Below are positions 1-8,265 of a stretch of 39,629 nucleotides of DNA, in pieces (positions within the stretch are counted from its first letter, which is position 1; each line of letters begins with the position of its first letter). The translations under genes and the position numbers were made by a program. The DNA is taken from the NCBI GenBank assembly GCA_022823825.1, contig JAJEHG010000060.1, positions 1-39,629 on the forward strand, given 5' to 3'. The notes under the pieces were generated by a model, which was not told the DNA's origin, did not search any database, and worked only from the letters and a program-made list of their open reading frames with translations. Source of the DNA: Nitrosopumilaceae archaeon (GTDB lineage: Archaea; Thermoproteota; Nitrososphaeria; Nitrososphaerales; Nitrosopumilaceae).

Positions 1-28
1 GCCCATCATTTGTCGAAAGCTGATGGGC
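1..28. repeat. Perfect stem-loop, 8-bp arms
   Basis: GCCCATCA (1-8) pairs exactly with TGATGGGC (21-28) around a 12-base loop, TTTGTCGAAAGC. The inner arm ends and loop closely resemble those of a second hairpin at 21674-21708 (loop TTCTGTTCGAAGC, same ATCA/TGAT closing bases), so this may be one copy of a small dispersed element. It is cut by the window edge, so outer pairing cannot be judged. It could also be a terminator of a gene to the left. Confidence 0.5.
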
Positions 29-200
29 AAACATGCATATGATCTATAAACTATTGCATTCTGCGGCCTGGCTTCGCCGGGCGCGGTCGTATGCCGGTTG
101 GCCCTGCCCATGCCTAATGATTTGACCTGAGCTCATACGCCCTGATTTGCCAAAAAGTACCGACAGATCTATAAGGAAGGATCAGACTCCAAGAGTAGTC

Positions 201-290
201 ATGGGGGCATCTGGTGAGAAGAGATGGTGGGAGGGCCTCGGCGAGGAACTCCAAGTTGACCTAGAATCCCTCGACGAGCCCGAGCCGTAG
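201..290 (+). CDS. Small acidic hypothetical protein (29 aa)
   Basis: This 29-codon ORF begins ATGGGGGCATCTGGTGAG and ends CCCGAGCCGTAG. I do not recognise it. The product has a Trp-Trp pair near its N-terminus (KRWWEGLGEEL) and a very acidic C-terminal half. A TATA-like GATCTATAAGG lies centred near base 171, about 30 bases before the ATG, which fits the leaderless promoter spacing seen elsewhere in this window. A GC-rich hairpin (GCGCGG/CCGCGC, 291-309) directly follows the stop and could act as a terminator. Short length means chance cannot be excluded; conservation in relatives would decide. Confidence 0.35.
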   Translation: MGASGEKRWWEGLGEELQVDLESLDEPEP

Positions 291-351
291 GCGCGGTGAG
301 GCGCCGCGCATTCAGGTTTCCAATCGCTTGGGAGTTTTATTGGGATTAGTA

Positions 352-428
352 TGGAGCCTCGGACGGGATCTGAACCCGCGACCTAACGCTTACGAGGCGT
401 TCGCTCTACCAGGCTGAGCTACCAAGGC
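352..428 (-). tRNA. tRNA-Thr (anticodon CGU)
   Basis: On the minus strand the cloverleaf is complete and intronless. Acceptor GCCTTGG pairs with CCGAGGC with one T-G wobble, the D arm is GCTC/GAGC, the anticodon stem is AACGC/GCGTT with loop CTCGTAA, and the T loop is TTCAGAT. The anticodon CGU reads ACG, so this is threonine. The discriminator base is U, as expected for archaeal tRNA-Thr, and CCA appears encoded (TGG at 352-354 on the plus strand). Mature tRNA without CCA is 355-428. The AT-rich block at 451-464 sits about 28 bases upstream of its 5' end and probably serves as its TATA box. Confidence 0.95.
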
Positions 429-450
429 ATGTGTGGCGGTCGTCATCAGA

Positions 451-464
451 GTTAATAAAAAGTA
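451..464. promoter_or_regulatory. Probable divergent TATA region
   Basis: The only AT-rich block between tRNA-Thr (minus) and the phosphohexomutase gene (plus) is GTTAATAAAAAGTA. Its centre is about 28 bases from the tRNA 5' end and about 21 bases from the GTG start at 477, so overlapping TATA elements could serve both directions. This is inferred from spacing and composition only. Confidence 0.45.
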
Positions 465-476
465 TCCCAAAGCGAT

Positions 477-1829
477 GTGGTGAAAAAGACGATCTCGGGG
501 ATCAGGGGGATTGTCGGGAACGACATTGGCATCGGGGACGTAATCAAATTCTGCGGCAGCTTTGCAGGCCTGTCAGGCGGCAGGTGCGTGACCGGCAGGG
601 ACACCAGGCCGTCGGGGCCCATGATGGAGCGCGCCGCGCACGCGGGACTGATGGAGGGAGGCGTGGACGTGTACGACATGGGCGTGGCGCCCACGCCCGT
701 GGTGTTCCGGGAGGCAAGAAGGATCGGCGCCGGTATCGTGATAACATCGTCGCACAATCCGCTGGAATGGAACGGGCTAAAGTTCGTCATAGGCGGCAGG
801 GGGATAAACGAGTCGGAGCTCCCGCTCATAACGGGGGCTTACGGCAGCGGGGACGCCGTACCCGGTAACGGCAGCGGGGACACCGCCGCGGAGGTGGCGG
901 CGGCAACAGTGGCAGAACCCGGGGTAAGGCGCAGCCACGCGTCGCCGTACGTGGAGGAGGCAGCAGAGGTAATCGGGGAGATAGGGGGCAGTCCGCGGAT
1001 TGCAGTGGACGTGGGCGGGGGCGCCGCCGCGCGCGTGGCGCCCCGACTGTACGAAAAGATCGGCTGCAGCGTCAGCGTGGTGAACTCCGAACCGCGCTCT
1101 AGGGGGCCCGACCCCACCACGGACGGCCTCGACGGGCTCGTGTCGCTGTCAAGGACAAGGGACAGCATCGGGTTCGCGTTTGATCTTGACGGTGACAGGC
1201 TCGTCATCGTCGCGGACGGGGCAAAACAGGCGCCCGACGCGACCCTGGGGCTCGGCATTGCGGGCGCGCTCGACATGGGATACGAAAGGTTTGTCCTGAG
1301 CGCGGACACCAGCCGGGGCGTGGAGAAACTCATAGAGTCGCACGGCGGGACCCACACGCGGGCAAAGGTCGGGGAGGCAAACGTGGTAGAGGAGATGATA
1401 AGGGGCGGGGCCCAGGCCGGAGGCGAGGGGAGCAGCGGGGGCTTTATCCTGCCCGAGTTCAACCACTGCAGGGACGGCATCCTGGCCGGGGGCGTGATAG
1501 CAAGGATGCTCCAGGAGGACGGCGGGGCGCGGTTCAGGGAGGTGCTTGGCATGCTGGGCAGGTACCACATGATCCGGACCAAGATACCGGCGGCAGGGGC
1601 GGGCATGCGGCAGCGCGACATGATGGAGCGCGCCTCCAAGTGGCTGGAGTCGGAGTGCTCCGAGGTCCAGAGGCTTGACGGCGTCAGGGGGATAATAGAC
1701 GATGACAGCTGGGTGCTGGTGCGGGAGTCAAACACCGAGGACGCGGTCAGGCTGTCCGCGGAGTCCGATGACGCGGCGAGGTGCGAGGCCACGATCGGGA
1801 ACGTGAGGCGCGCCATGGCGGGGGGATAG
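477..1829 (+). CDS. Phosphohexomutase (phosphoglucosamine/phosphomannomutase family)
   Basis: This 450-aa protein has the full alpha-D-phosphohexomutase layout. The phosphoserine loop TSSHNP is at residues 90-95 (Ser92 is the expected phosphoserine), the Mg-binding DLDGDR at 236-241, the sugar-binding GGEGSSGG near 315-322, and a phosphate-binding RESNTED near the C-terminus. The family interconverts hexose 6- and 1-phosphates (glucosamine, mannose or glucose). Archaeal members cannot be assigned to one sugar by eye, but a role feeding UDP-GlcNAc or GDP-mannose to surface glycans is likely. Start is GTG at 477; a second GTG follows at once. Residues about 122-148 form a Gly/Ser/Ala-rich insert (GSGD...GNGSGD) not typical of the family. 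thiL follows 17 bases downstream, suggesting co-transcription. Confidence 0.88.
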   Translation: MVKKTISGIRGIVGNDIGIGDVIKFCGSFAGLSGGRCVTGRDTRPSGPMMERAAHAGLMEGGVDVYDMGVAPTPVVFREARRIGAGIVITSSHNPLEWNGLKFVIGGRGINESELPLITGAYGSGDAVPGNGSGDTAAEVAAATVAEPGVRRSHASPYVEEAAEVIGEIGGSPRIAVDVGGGAAARVAPRLYEKIGCSVSVVNSEPRSRGPDPTTDGLDGLVSLSRTRDSIGFAFDLDGDRLVIVADGAKQAPDATLGLGIAGALDMGYERFVLSADTSRGVEKLIESHGGTHTRAKVGEANVVEEMIRGGAQAGGEGSSGGFILPEFNHCRDGILAGGVIARMLQEDGGARFREVLGMLGRYHMIRTKIPAAGAGMRQRDMMERASKWLESECSEVQRLDGVRGIIDDDSWVLVRESNTEDAVRLSAESDDAARCEATIGNVRRAMAGG

Positions 1830-1846
1830 ACCGGCAGGCGAGCGCA

Positions 1847-2902
1847 ATGGGCGTAGAACGAAAGACGGCATCACCGGGCAGGGGCGGCGCCGCAGTCGGC
1901 GAACGTGACGTGGCGGCGACCATGCGCCGGATGCTGGGAGGCGGCACGCCGGAACCCGACGATGTCGGGTATGCGCGGGTCGGCAAAAAGAAGACCGTGG
2001 TCATCAACACCGACACCTGGGTCCAGAGCACTGACATGCCGCCGCGCATGACCCTGAGACAGGCTGCAAGGAAGAGCGTCGTGTCCTGCATAAGCGACCT
2101 GGCCGCCAAGGGGGCCAGGCCCATGTTCGGAACCATATCGGTCAACATACCGAGGGGCGCGACCCGCGGCGACATCAGGGGCATGGCAGGCGGGTTTGCC
2201 GCCGCCGCCGCCGAGTACGACGTCAGGATAGTGGCGGGGGACACCAACGCCGGAAGGGAGTTTGTCTTCAACGTGTGCATGGTCGGGGAGCACGTCCTGA
2301 AACGAAGGGTGGCCCGGGGGGGAGCAGGGCCGGGGGACGGGATATTCGTGACGGGCCCGTTCGGGTACACGGCGCTAGGGTACAAGGTGCTGCTGGAGGG
2401 GCATGCCGGACGCGGGGGCGCGGTCAGGAGGGCGGTGCGCTCGGTGCTGCGCCCGGAGGCCAGGGCCGAGTTCGGGGCGAGGTGCGCCAAGTACTTTACG
2501 TCCGCGATGGACTCAAGCGACGGGCTCGGGTTCACGCTCAACGAGATGGCAAGGCAGAGCGGCCGCACATTTGAGGTGCGTGGCATGCCGGCCACCGCGC
2601 AGCTTGAAAGGTACGCGCGCCAGAACGGGATGAGTCTGGAGGAACTGGTGTTTTATGGCGGGGAGGAATACGAGATAGTGTTCACGGCCACGGCGTCAGG
2701 CGGCAGGAGAATAGCCAGGGTTGCGGACAGGCTCGGCGTCCCCCTTATGGAGATCGGCACCGTAAAGGCCGCGGGGAGGGGCGGCGGCGGCGGCGGGAGG
2801 TGCTCCGTGTATGTGCGGCGCGGTGGTGGCAACGACAACAACAACAACAACGGCGCCCGCATCAAGATAGGGGGCTCCGGATGGGAGCACCTTGCGTCGT
2901 GA
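1847..2902 (+). CDS. thiL: Thiamine-monophosphate kinase
   Basis: ThiL phosphorylates thiamine monophosphate to the cofactor thiamine diphosphate, the last step of the pathway. The protein belongs to the AIR-synthase/PurM-like ATP-binding fold. Visible motifs are the metal/ATP site VINTDTWVQSTD, SDLAAKGARP, the loop RIVAGDTN, and in the C-terminal half DSSDGLGFTLNE and GGEEYEIVFT. I chose ATG 1847 (351 aa) because it lies just after the upstream stop; the frame is open back to 1781, but that region overlaps the mutase gene. The C-terminus carries simple sequence, a Gly run followed by an Asn run encoded by an AAC-type microsatellite near 2829-2852. Gene order suggests one transcript with the mutase. 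Confidence 0.88.
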   Translation: MGVERKTASPGRGGAAVGERDVAATMRRMLGGGTPEPDDVGYARVGKKKTVVINTDTWVQSTDMPPRMTLRQAARKSVVSCISDLAAKGARPMFGTISVNIPRGATRGDIRGMAGGFAAAAAEYDVRIVAGDTNAGREFVFNVCMVGEHVLKRRVARGGAGPGDGIFVTGPFGYTALGYKVLLEGHAGRGGAVRRAVRSVLRPEARAEFGARCAKYFTSAMDSSDGLGFTLNEMARQSGRTFEVRGMPATAQLERYARQNGMSLEELVFYGGEEYEIVFTATASGGRRIARVADRLGVPLMEIGTVKAAGRGGGGGGRCSVYVRRGGGNDNNNNNGARIKIGGSGWEHLAS

Positions 2903-2958
2903 TGGATGCTGCCCTCGACGCGCGGCCGCGTGGGCCGCGTGCGGGCCTGCGGCCGCAG

Positions 2959-3285
2959 CTACTCGCCCCTCATGGGCGCGCCGCGCTCCACACCGTCTGC
3001 AATCTCTATGATGACGCTTGCTGGAAGCCTTGGAACGCACTCGTTCATCCACGTCTCGTCAAGCTTGATCAGGCGCCTCGCGTCGTCGACGGGTATCTCA
3101 TCAAGCGTCATGTCCGGGTAGGCGGAATGAATTGCGTAGCCCTGCCGCGCCACGTCAGCGCACTTCTGCTCCAGGGGCGTCACGATGTTGTCCCCCGTCG
3201 GTACCACCTGCTGCAGCGCTATGGAGCCGAATATGGCGGCCGCGACCGCCGTCCCGGCCACTGCAAGCAGCATTCCGCGTGCCAT
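2959..3285 (-). CDS. Small membrane-anchored hypothetical protein
   Basis: The protein of about 108 aa starts MARGMLLAVAG and continues into a hydrophobic Ala/Ile-rich stretch (about residues 4-26), so it is probably a signal anchor or cleaved signal with the remainder outside the membrane. The rest (LEQKCADVARQGY...DEIPVDDARRLI...WMNECVPRLP) has two cysteines and no family I recognise. I prefer start 3285 over the longer frame start at 3327: a TATA-like TTCAAATAC lies about 24 bases upstream of it, and the hydrophobic segment then sits at the N-terminus. It converges with thiL, 56 bases apart. Confidence 0.6.
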   Translation of the reverse strand: MARGMLLAVAGTAVAAAIFGSIALQQVVPTGDNIVTPLEQKCADVARQGYAIHSAYPDMTLDEIPVDDARRLIKLDETWMNECVPRLPASVIIEIADGVERGAPMRGE

Positions 3286-3390
3286 CGCGGCGTATGGCCG
3301 CGGCGTGTATTTGAAGCATCTGCGCACGCCTCTTGCGCACGGCGCGTACGCCGTACGGCCCGATACGTAGTGTATTTTAAACCCCCATGA

Positions 3391-4293
3391 ATGGATGGGT
3401 TATTGTCATCTGGAGAAGAAGAGTACAAGGCGGCCGCCGACGAGGCCCCCGAGGAGAGTGCCGCGGAGGCTGGGCAGGACGTACCGCAGGCGGAAGGCGC
3501 CGGAGTGGACAAGGGCGTTGCGGCAGACGGCGGCGGCAGGGATGACGGCATGAATGGTGACAGCGATGGCGATGACAAAAATGATCAGGGTAACGACGCC
3601 AGTGGCCAGTCCGGCCCTGACGGGGCCGCGGCAGAGGACTCTCCGGACGAGGCAGCCTCAGACGAGGTCGAGGACGGGGACGGCGACAGTGACGACAAGG
3701 AGGAGCAGACAGTGGAGATCTCCACGTCCGACGCGCAGGCCCAGCTTGCAAAGCTGCGGACTGCAACCGAGACGCGTGCAAGGGCCATCCAGGCCGACGC
3801 CGAGTCCTCGGAGAGCATGGTGGACGCGATAAAGGCCGAAGACATATCCCAGGCCCGCCGCAAGCAGCAGCAGGATGCGGACGCGGAGCAAGAATCAGAA
3901 AGACACGAGAATGAAAAGTGGGGGATAGCCCACATCTTTAGCAGCTACAACAATACGATAATCCACATGACGGACCTGACGGGCGGGGAGACCGTCGCGA
4001 TCAGCTCGGGCGGCATACACGTCAACGCCGACAGGTACGAGTCGTCGCCGTTTGCCGCAATGAAGGCCGCAAATGCCGTAATCGAGTCTGCCAGGGCAAA
4101 GGGGTTTGTAGGATTTCACATCAGGGTTCGCGCGGTAGGCGGCGTGGGATCAAGGGTGCCGGGACCCGGGGCGCAGTCTGCAATCAGGGCATTGGCAAGA
4201 GGCGGGTTCAAGATAGGCAGGATTGACGACGTGACGCCGATCCCGCACGACACCACCAGAAAAAAGGGCGGCAAGCGCGGCAGAAGGGTCTGA
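3391..4293 (+). CDS. rps11: 30S ribosomal protein S11 with long acidic N-terminal extension
   Basis: The last 130 or so residues are an unmistakable archaeal S11 (uS11): [19 protein letters not shown], then [32 protein letters not shown], and the basic end [16 protein letters not shown]11 sits on the small-subunit platform and contacts 16S rRNA and the mRNA near the E site. The first 170 or so residues are not part of the family core. They are dominated by Asp, Glu, Ala and Gly ([22 protein letters not shown]) and then become a charged, probably helical linker. A TATA-like TATTTTAA (3373-3380) is only 14 bases before ATG 3391 but 27 before an in-frame TTG at 3403, so the true start may be TTG 3403; internal ATGs also occur. 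No other ribosomal gene flanks it. Confidence 0.95.
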   Translation: MDGLLSSGEEEYKAAADEAPEESAAEAGQDVPQAEGAGVDKGVAADGGGRDDGMNGDSDGDDKNDQGNDASGQSGPDGAAAEDSPDEAASDEVEDGDGDSDDKEEQTVEISTSDAQAQLAKLRTATETRARAIQADAESSESMVDAIKAEDISQARRKQQQDADAEQESERHENEKWGIAHIFSSYNNTIIHMTDLTGGETVAISSGGIHVNADRYESSPFAAMKAANAVIESARAKGFVGFHIRVRAVGGVGSRVPGPGAQSAIRALARGGFKIGRIDDVTPIPHDTTRKKGGKRGRRV

Positions 4294-4417
4294 GCGTTCC
4301 AGATAGGCGGCAGCCCCCGAGTAGGTTTCCATCAAGGTTGCAGGCGCCGTGTCGTGCGCGACACCGCATCCTCGCGCAGTGATGAAAATGACCCCTGTGG
4401 CGCACAGTCGTGCAGCA

Positions 4418-4756
4418 TCAGCGGCCCCGCACTGCCACACTCACCTTTACACTGCAGTTTCTTGACGCAAAATAGTCCGAGAGAAACGCGGCGAAGCGCT
4501 TTGAGCGATCCTTCTCCTTCTGATACTTGGCAAGCATGTCGGAGAACTCGGACTCGATTCCGGCCTGGAGGTCTGGCTTTATCGACAGGCCAAAGAACGT
4601 CCATCCAAAGCGCTCCGACGGCGGCCCGATCTCATAGCCGTTGTACGCGCCCACCAGGCTCTCCATGTGTGAGAGGGCCATCTTGATTGCAAGCTTGTCG
4701 CCGGTATAGTCGTGTCCTGCAATCTCAAGTGAGACTCCCGCGTCGTGCGCGCTCAA
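4418..4756 (-). CDS. Hypothetical protein in rtcB-PDCD5 operon
   Basis: The product is 112 aa and I do not recognise it. It looks like a compact alpha/beta domain (VSLEIAGHDYTGDKLAIKMAL, then FGWTFFGLSIKPDLQ) with a charged helix (MLAKYQKEKDRSKRFAAF) and a final beta strand ending in VAVRGR. The start is probably TTG at 4756, which overlaps the stop of the PDCD5-like gene (TTGA overlap), so it is likely translationally coupled as third gene of the operon. No in-frame ATG precedes the conserved-looking N-terminus. A role linked to nucleic acids is only a guess from its neighbours. Confidence 0.65.
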   Translation of the reverse strand: MSAHDAGVSLEIAGHDYTGDKLAIKMALSHMESLVGAYNGYEIGPPSERFGWTFFGLSIKPDLQAGIESEFSDMLAKYQKEKDRSKRFAAFLSDYFASRNCSVKVSVAVRGR

Positions 4757-5208
4757 CGTGCATGCGGCCCCCCGGCAGCAGCAGCGCCGCCGCCGTTTCC
4801 TGCACTCTTCAGCCTGTCAGATATGGAGACGAACTTGCCGTCCTTCTCTATCTTGATCGACGTTTTGATCTTTACTGGAAGCCCCACCATGCGGAATACG
4901 GCCAGCAGCTGGCCCCCGTCAATCTTGTCTGGAATGTTCTCTGAGCGTATTATCTCTGCAAGCCTGCCCACAATCACCCTGGACTCTGCCGGATACTGTG
5001 CCTCTGCGCTCTCGAGCACCTCCAGTCCCCTGAACCCGAGCGACGCCACCACCGTGTCGCGCGCGGTCGCCTGCCTGCCGCGCCCCTTTTCTGAGCCGCC
5101 TGCCTGTTCCGCCTCCTCGAGCCCCTTTTTTGCGGAGATGTTCTTTTGCATCTCTGCCAGCCTCCTGGCCTTTAGCCTCTCAAGTTCAGCGTCGCCGCCC
5201 TCTGCCAA
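4753..5208 (-). CDS. PDCD5/TFAR19-family DNA-binding protein
   Basis: This 151-aa protein has the pattern of the archaeal PDCD5-like (TFAR19, 'DNA-binding protein') family. It has a basic N-terminal helix (ELERLKARRLAEMQKN), a three-helix core (VVASLGFRGLEVLESAEAQ, VIVGRLAEIIRSENIPDKIDG, LLAVFRMVGLP) and a C-terminal basic tail region (VKIKTSIKIEKDGKFVSI). Family members bind double-stranded DNA; the cellular role in archaea is unsettled. It starts with TTG at 5208, four bases after the rtcB stop, and an in-frame stop lies just upstream, so no other start is available. A Gly/Ala-rich tail follows the core. The classical archaeal ribosomal-protein neighbourhood of this gene is absent here. Confidence 0.85.
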   Translation of the reverse strand: MAEGGDAELERLKARRLAEMQKNISAKKGLEEAEQAGGSEKGRGRQATARDTVVASLGFRGLEVLESAEAQYPAESRVIVGRLAEIIRSENIPDKIDGGQLLAVFRMVGLPVKIKTSIKIEKDGKFVSISDRLKSAGNGGGAAAAGGPHAR

Positions 5209-5212
5209 GCCA

Positions 5213-6667
5213 TCACCCCTTCATGACGCCCATGGGGACGAGCTTTGCAACCTTTGTCCCGATGCCGAGCGCGTGCGACACCTCCACCACGGCGTCCACG
5301 TCCTTGTATGCCTCCGGCGTCTCCTCGACCACCCCGTCCCGCGTGAGTGACTTTATGAATATGCCCCTGCTGTTAAGCGACGCCCTGACCTGCTGCTCCG
5401 TATAGTTGCGGCGCGCCTTGGACCTTGACATCATGCGCCCCGCGCCGTGCGCCGTGGAACCAAAGCTCAGGCTCATCGCGTTTGGCTGCCCCAGAAGGAT
5501 CCAGCTCGCGGTGCCCATCGAGCCGGGCACCAGCACCGGCTGCCCTATGTCCCTGTACCTGGAGGGAACCTCGCTGCGGTCTGCCGGAAACGACCTGGTG
5601 GCCCCCTTGCGGTGCACCACCAGCCTGCGCCTCTCGCCGTCCACCTCGTGCTCCTCCACCTTTGCAATGTTGTGGGCCACGTCGTATACCAGCCGCATGC
5701 CCAGGTCGGTCTCGGACCGCGAAAAGACGCGCTCAAACGACTTGCGCGTCCAGTGGGTTATCATCTGCCTGTTGCTCCACGCAAAGTTGAGCGCGGCAAA
5801 CATCGCCCTGCGGTACGACTCGCCCTCCTCCGACGAGTTGGGGACGCACGCAAGCTCCCTGTCCGGCAGGGTGATGCCGTACTTTGGCATGCACCGCTCT
5901 GACACCCTCAGGTAGTCGCTGCATATCTGGTGCCCGAACCCGCGGGACCCGCAGTGAATCAGTATGGTTATGGATCCCAGCCTTATCCCCATCCGCTCGG
6001 CCGCCACCTCGTCGTGTATCTCCGCCACCTTTTGAATCTCCAGAAAGTGGTTTCCAGAGCCCAGGCTGCCAAGCTGGGGGGCGCCCCTGCTCTTTGCCTT
6101 TTCTGACACCGCGCCCGGGTCGGCGCCGCCTATGCGCCCGGACTCCTCGCAAGAGTCAGCGTCGTCAGCAGAGCCGTACCCGTTCTCCACAGCCCAGTCC
6201 ACCCCCCTTACCATCACCTCGTCAAGCTCCGACTTTCTGAGCCGGACGGAGCCCTTTGAGCCGACGCCGGAGGGGATGGCGCCAAACAGGTCGGACACCA
6301 CGTCCTTTATGCGCGGGCGCATCTGCGCCTCGTCAAGGTCCGTCCTAAGCAGCCTGACGCCGCAGTTGATGTCGTACCCGACGCCGCCGGGGCTTATCAT
6401 GCCCTCGTCGGCGTCCATGGCCGCCACGCCGCCGACCGGGAACCCGTACCCCTCGTGCCCGTCGGGCAGGACCACCCCGTGCCCCACTATGCCCGGTATG
6501 GACGCCACGTTGCAGGCCTGCCTTATGGTGCGGTCGGTCATCATCTTGTTCAGAAGCGTGTCGTCGGCGTATATGCGGACGGGCGCGATGCGGCCGGACG
6601 ACCTGTCGGGCTCTATTACATACTGGTTCTTTCCGGTTTGCACCGGCCGCACTGCAGGATCTGGCAT
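5213..6667 (-). CDS. rtcB: RNA-splicing ligase RtcB
   Basis: RtcB joins RNA 2',3'-cyclic phosphate (3'-phosphate) ends to 5'-OH ends and seals tRNA exons after intron removal in archaea. This 484-aa protein has the diagnostic residues: the metal-binding Asp99 and Cys102 in GGVGYDINCGVR, His207 in LGSGNHFLEIQ, His238 in IHCGSRGFGHQ, His332 in VAHNIAKVE, and the guanylylated His407 in STAHGAGRMMSR. Residues about 163-195 hold a less conserved Ser/Asp/Gly-rich stretch. A TATA-like ATTTAAAAT (minus strand, near 6695) is about 27 bases before the ATG, supporting a leaderless transcript. It heads an operon with the PDCD5-like gene and an unknown gene. The window contains a tRNA-Trp with two introns that would be a substrate. 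Confidence 0.95.
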   Translation of the reverse strand: MPDPAVRPVQTGKNQYVIEPDRSSGRIAPVRIYADDTLLNKMMTDRTIRQACNVASIPGIVGHGVVLPDGHEGYGFPVGGVAAMDADEGMISPGGVGYDINCGVRLLRTDLDEAQMRPRIKDVVSDLFGAIPSGVGSKGSVRLRKSELDEVMVRGVDWAVENGYGSADDADSCEESGRIGGADPGAVSEKAKSRGAPQLGSLGSGNHFLEIQKVAEIHDEVAAERMGIRLGSITILIHCGSRGFGHQICSDYLRVSERCMPKYGITLPDRELACVPNSSEEGESYRRAMFAALNFAWSNRQMITHWTRKSFERVFSRSETDLGMRLVYDVAHNIAKVEEHEVDGERRRLVVHRKGATRSFPADRSEVPSRYRDIGQPVLVPGSMGTASWILLGQPNAMSLSFGSTAHGAGRMMSRSKARRNYTEQQVRASLNSRGIFIKSLTRDGVVEETPEAYKDVDAVVEVSHALGIGTKVAKLVPMGVMKG

Positions 6668-6897
6668 TTACCTGCAAAACGGGAAATGGCATTTTAAATC
6701 ATAAGGTTGGTATGCCGGCCAGTCCTGGGGGTGTTTCACCCCCCCCATCCCCCCTCTCTTCCCGCATGCCGCCCGGCGCGCCGTCGGCACGACGATACGC
6801 GCCCACGATCGGGAATACTGCCGGTTATTTCAGGCCCCGCACATCACAAAGTGCCGACAAGAAAGGATTTATTTTGAAACGCATGGTACGCGACGCG

Positions 6898-8265
6898 ATG
6901 GCCATCCTCCCGATCGACGACGGACGGTACGGCACCGAAGAGATGAAGGCCGTGTTTGGGGGCCAGAACAAGATAGACTGCCAGATACTGATAGAGGCCG
7001 CGGCCGCCTCGGCGCAGGCCGAGATCGGCATGATACCAAGGAGGGCAGCCTCGGCAATCAGGAGGGCCGCCAAGCCCGGAGCCGTATCCGCAAGGCGCGT
7101 GGCCGCGCTGGAGGCAAAGCGCGACCACGACACGGCCGCGCTGGTCGAGGCGCTGGGCCGGATATGCCCCGAGCACGCCAGGCCCTGGATCCACTACGGG
7201 CTTACAAGCAACGACCTGGTCGACACCAGCAACTCGATGCTGATGCGCGACGCCATGAACATCATGTACCCCAAGGCCGCCAAGCTGGCATCAGTGCTGG
7301 CGAAACTGGCGGTGCGGTACGCGGACGTCCCTGCAGTCGGCCGTACCCACGGACAGCATGCAAGCATCATATCGTTCGGGCTAAAGTTTGCGAACTGGGC
7401 GGCCGAGATGGCGGCCCACATGGACAGGATGAGCGAGATGAGGGAGAGGATACTGGTATGCAAGACGCTGGGGGTGGTCGGGACAGGCTCCCTGATGGGC
7501 AGGAGGGCGCCCGACGTGCAGAAAAGAGTGGCCCGCGCGCTCGGACTGCACCCGGTTGCCGTGGCAACCCAGATCGTACCGCGGGAGAGGTACGCCGAGT
7601 ACGTGTTCGGGGCGGCGCTGATCGGGGCGACGCTTGAAAAGATTGCAGTCGAGGTCAGAAACCTCCAGAGGACGGAGATTGGGGAGGTGGCCGAGTCCTT
7701 CAGGAAGGGGCAGATGGGAAGCAGCGCCGTTCCCGTAAAGCGCAACCCGATAAAGAGCGAGCGCATAACGTCCCTTGCCCGGATCCTAAAGGGCCAGGTC
7801 GGCATATCCCTGGACAACATACCGCTGTGGCACGAGCGCGACCTGTCAAACTCGGCGAACGAGCGGTTCGTCCTGCCCACCGTGTCGATCCTTGCAGACG
7901 AGATGCTGCGCACGATGCTGCGGGTGGTGCAGAACCTGAGCGTCGACACCGGCAGGATACGCGGCAACCTTGACGCCACGAGGGGCCAGATATTTGCAGA
8001 GTTCGTGCTGGAGGCCATGATAAGGAAGGGGGTGCCGCGAATCACGGCGTACGAAAACGTGCAGAGGGTCGCATTCGAGGCAAGCCGGACCGGTACGCCG
8101 TACGACGAGGCCATAAAGTCGGACAAAGCTATGTCGGCCATGCTGGATCCGCGCGAGGTGGACCGCATATTCGACCCCGCAAGGCACCTGGGCGCGTCTG
8201 CCAAGATAATAGCGGGCGTGGACAGGACGGTGCGCGGCAAAGTCAGGCGGCGGGTCTCTTTCTGA
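6898..8265 (+). CDS. purB: Adenylosuccinate lyase
   Basis: PurB cleaves SAICAR to AICAR and adenylosuccinate to AMP, each with release of fumarate, in purine synthesis. Fumarase/aspartase superfamily signatures are clear: IHYGLTSNDLVDTSN, VGRTHGQHASI with the catalytic-region His, and the flexible signature loop GSSAVPVKRNPIKSE. The reading frame is open back to 6712, but I place the start at ATG 6898 (MAILPIDDGRYGT, about 455 aa). Family proteins begin this way, and the TATA-like TTTATTTTG at 6868-6876 is 26 bases upstream. ATG 6883 is a possible alternative. The 3' end overlaps the convergent asparagine-synthetase-like gene by 23 bases. Confidence 0.95.
   Translation: MAILPIDDGRYGTEEMKAVFGGQNKIDCQILIEAAAASAQAEIGMIPRRAASAIRRAAKPGAVSARRVAALEAKRDHDTAALVEALGRICPEHARPWIHYGLTSNDLVDTSNSMLMRDAMNIMYPKAAKLASVLAKLAVRYADVPAVGRTHGQHASIISFGLKFANWAAEMAAHMDRMSEMRERILVCKTLGVVGTGSLMGRRAPDVQKRVARALGLHPVAVATQIVPRERYAEYVFGAALIGATLEKIAVEVRNLQRTEIGEVAESFRKGQMGSSAVPVKRNPIKSERITSLARILKGQVGISLDNIPLWHERDLSNSANERFVLPTVSILADEMLRTMLRVVQNLSVDTGRIRGNLDATRGQIFAEFVLEAMIRKGVPRITAYENVQRVAFEASRTGTPYDEAIKSDKAMSAMLDPREVDRIFDPARHLGASAKIIAGVDRTVRGKVRRRVSF

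Noticed and set aside
839-1816. Long open frame (325 codons) antisense to the mutase gene
   Set aside because: GC-rich coding DNA leaves few stops on the opposite strand; the product is Ser/Pro/Ala-rich with no motifs, while the plus strand has a complete enzyme.
4379-4430. Box C-like GTGATGA downstream of rps11, possible C/D sRNA
   Set aside because: No box D (CTGA) or C'/D' pair at suitable distance and no flanking stem.
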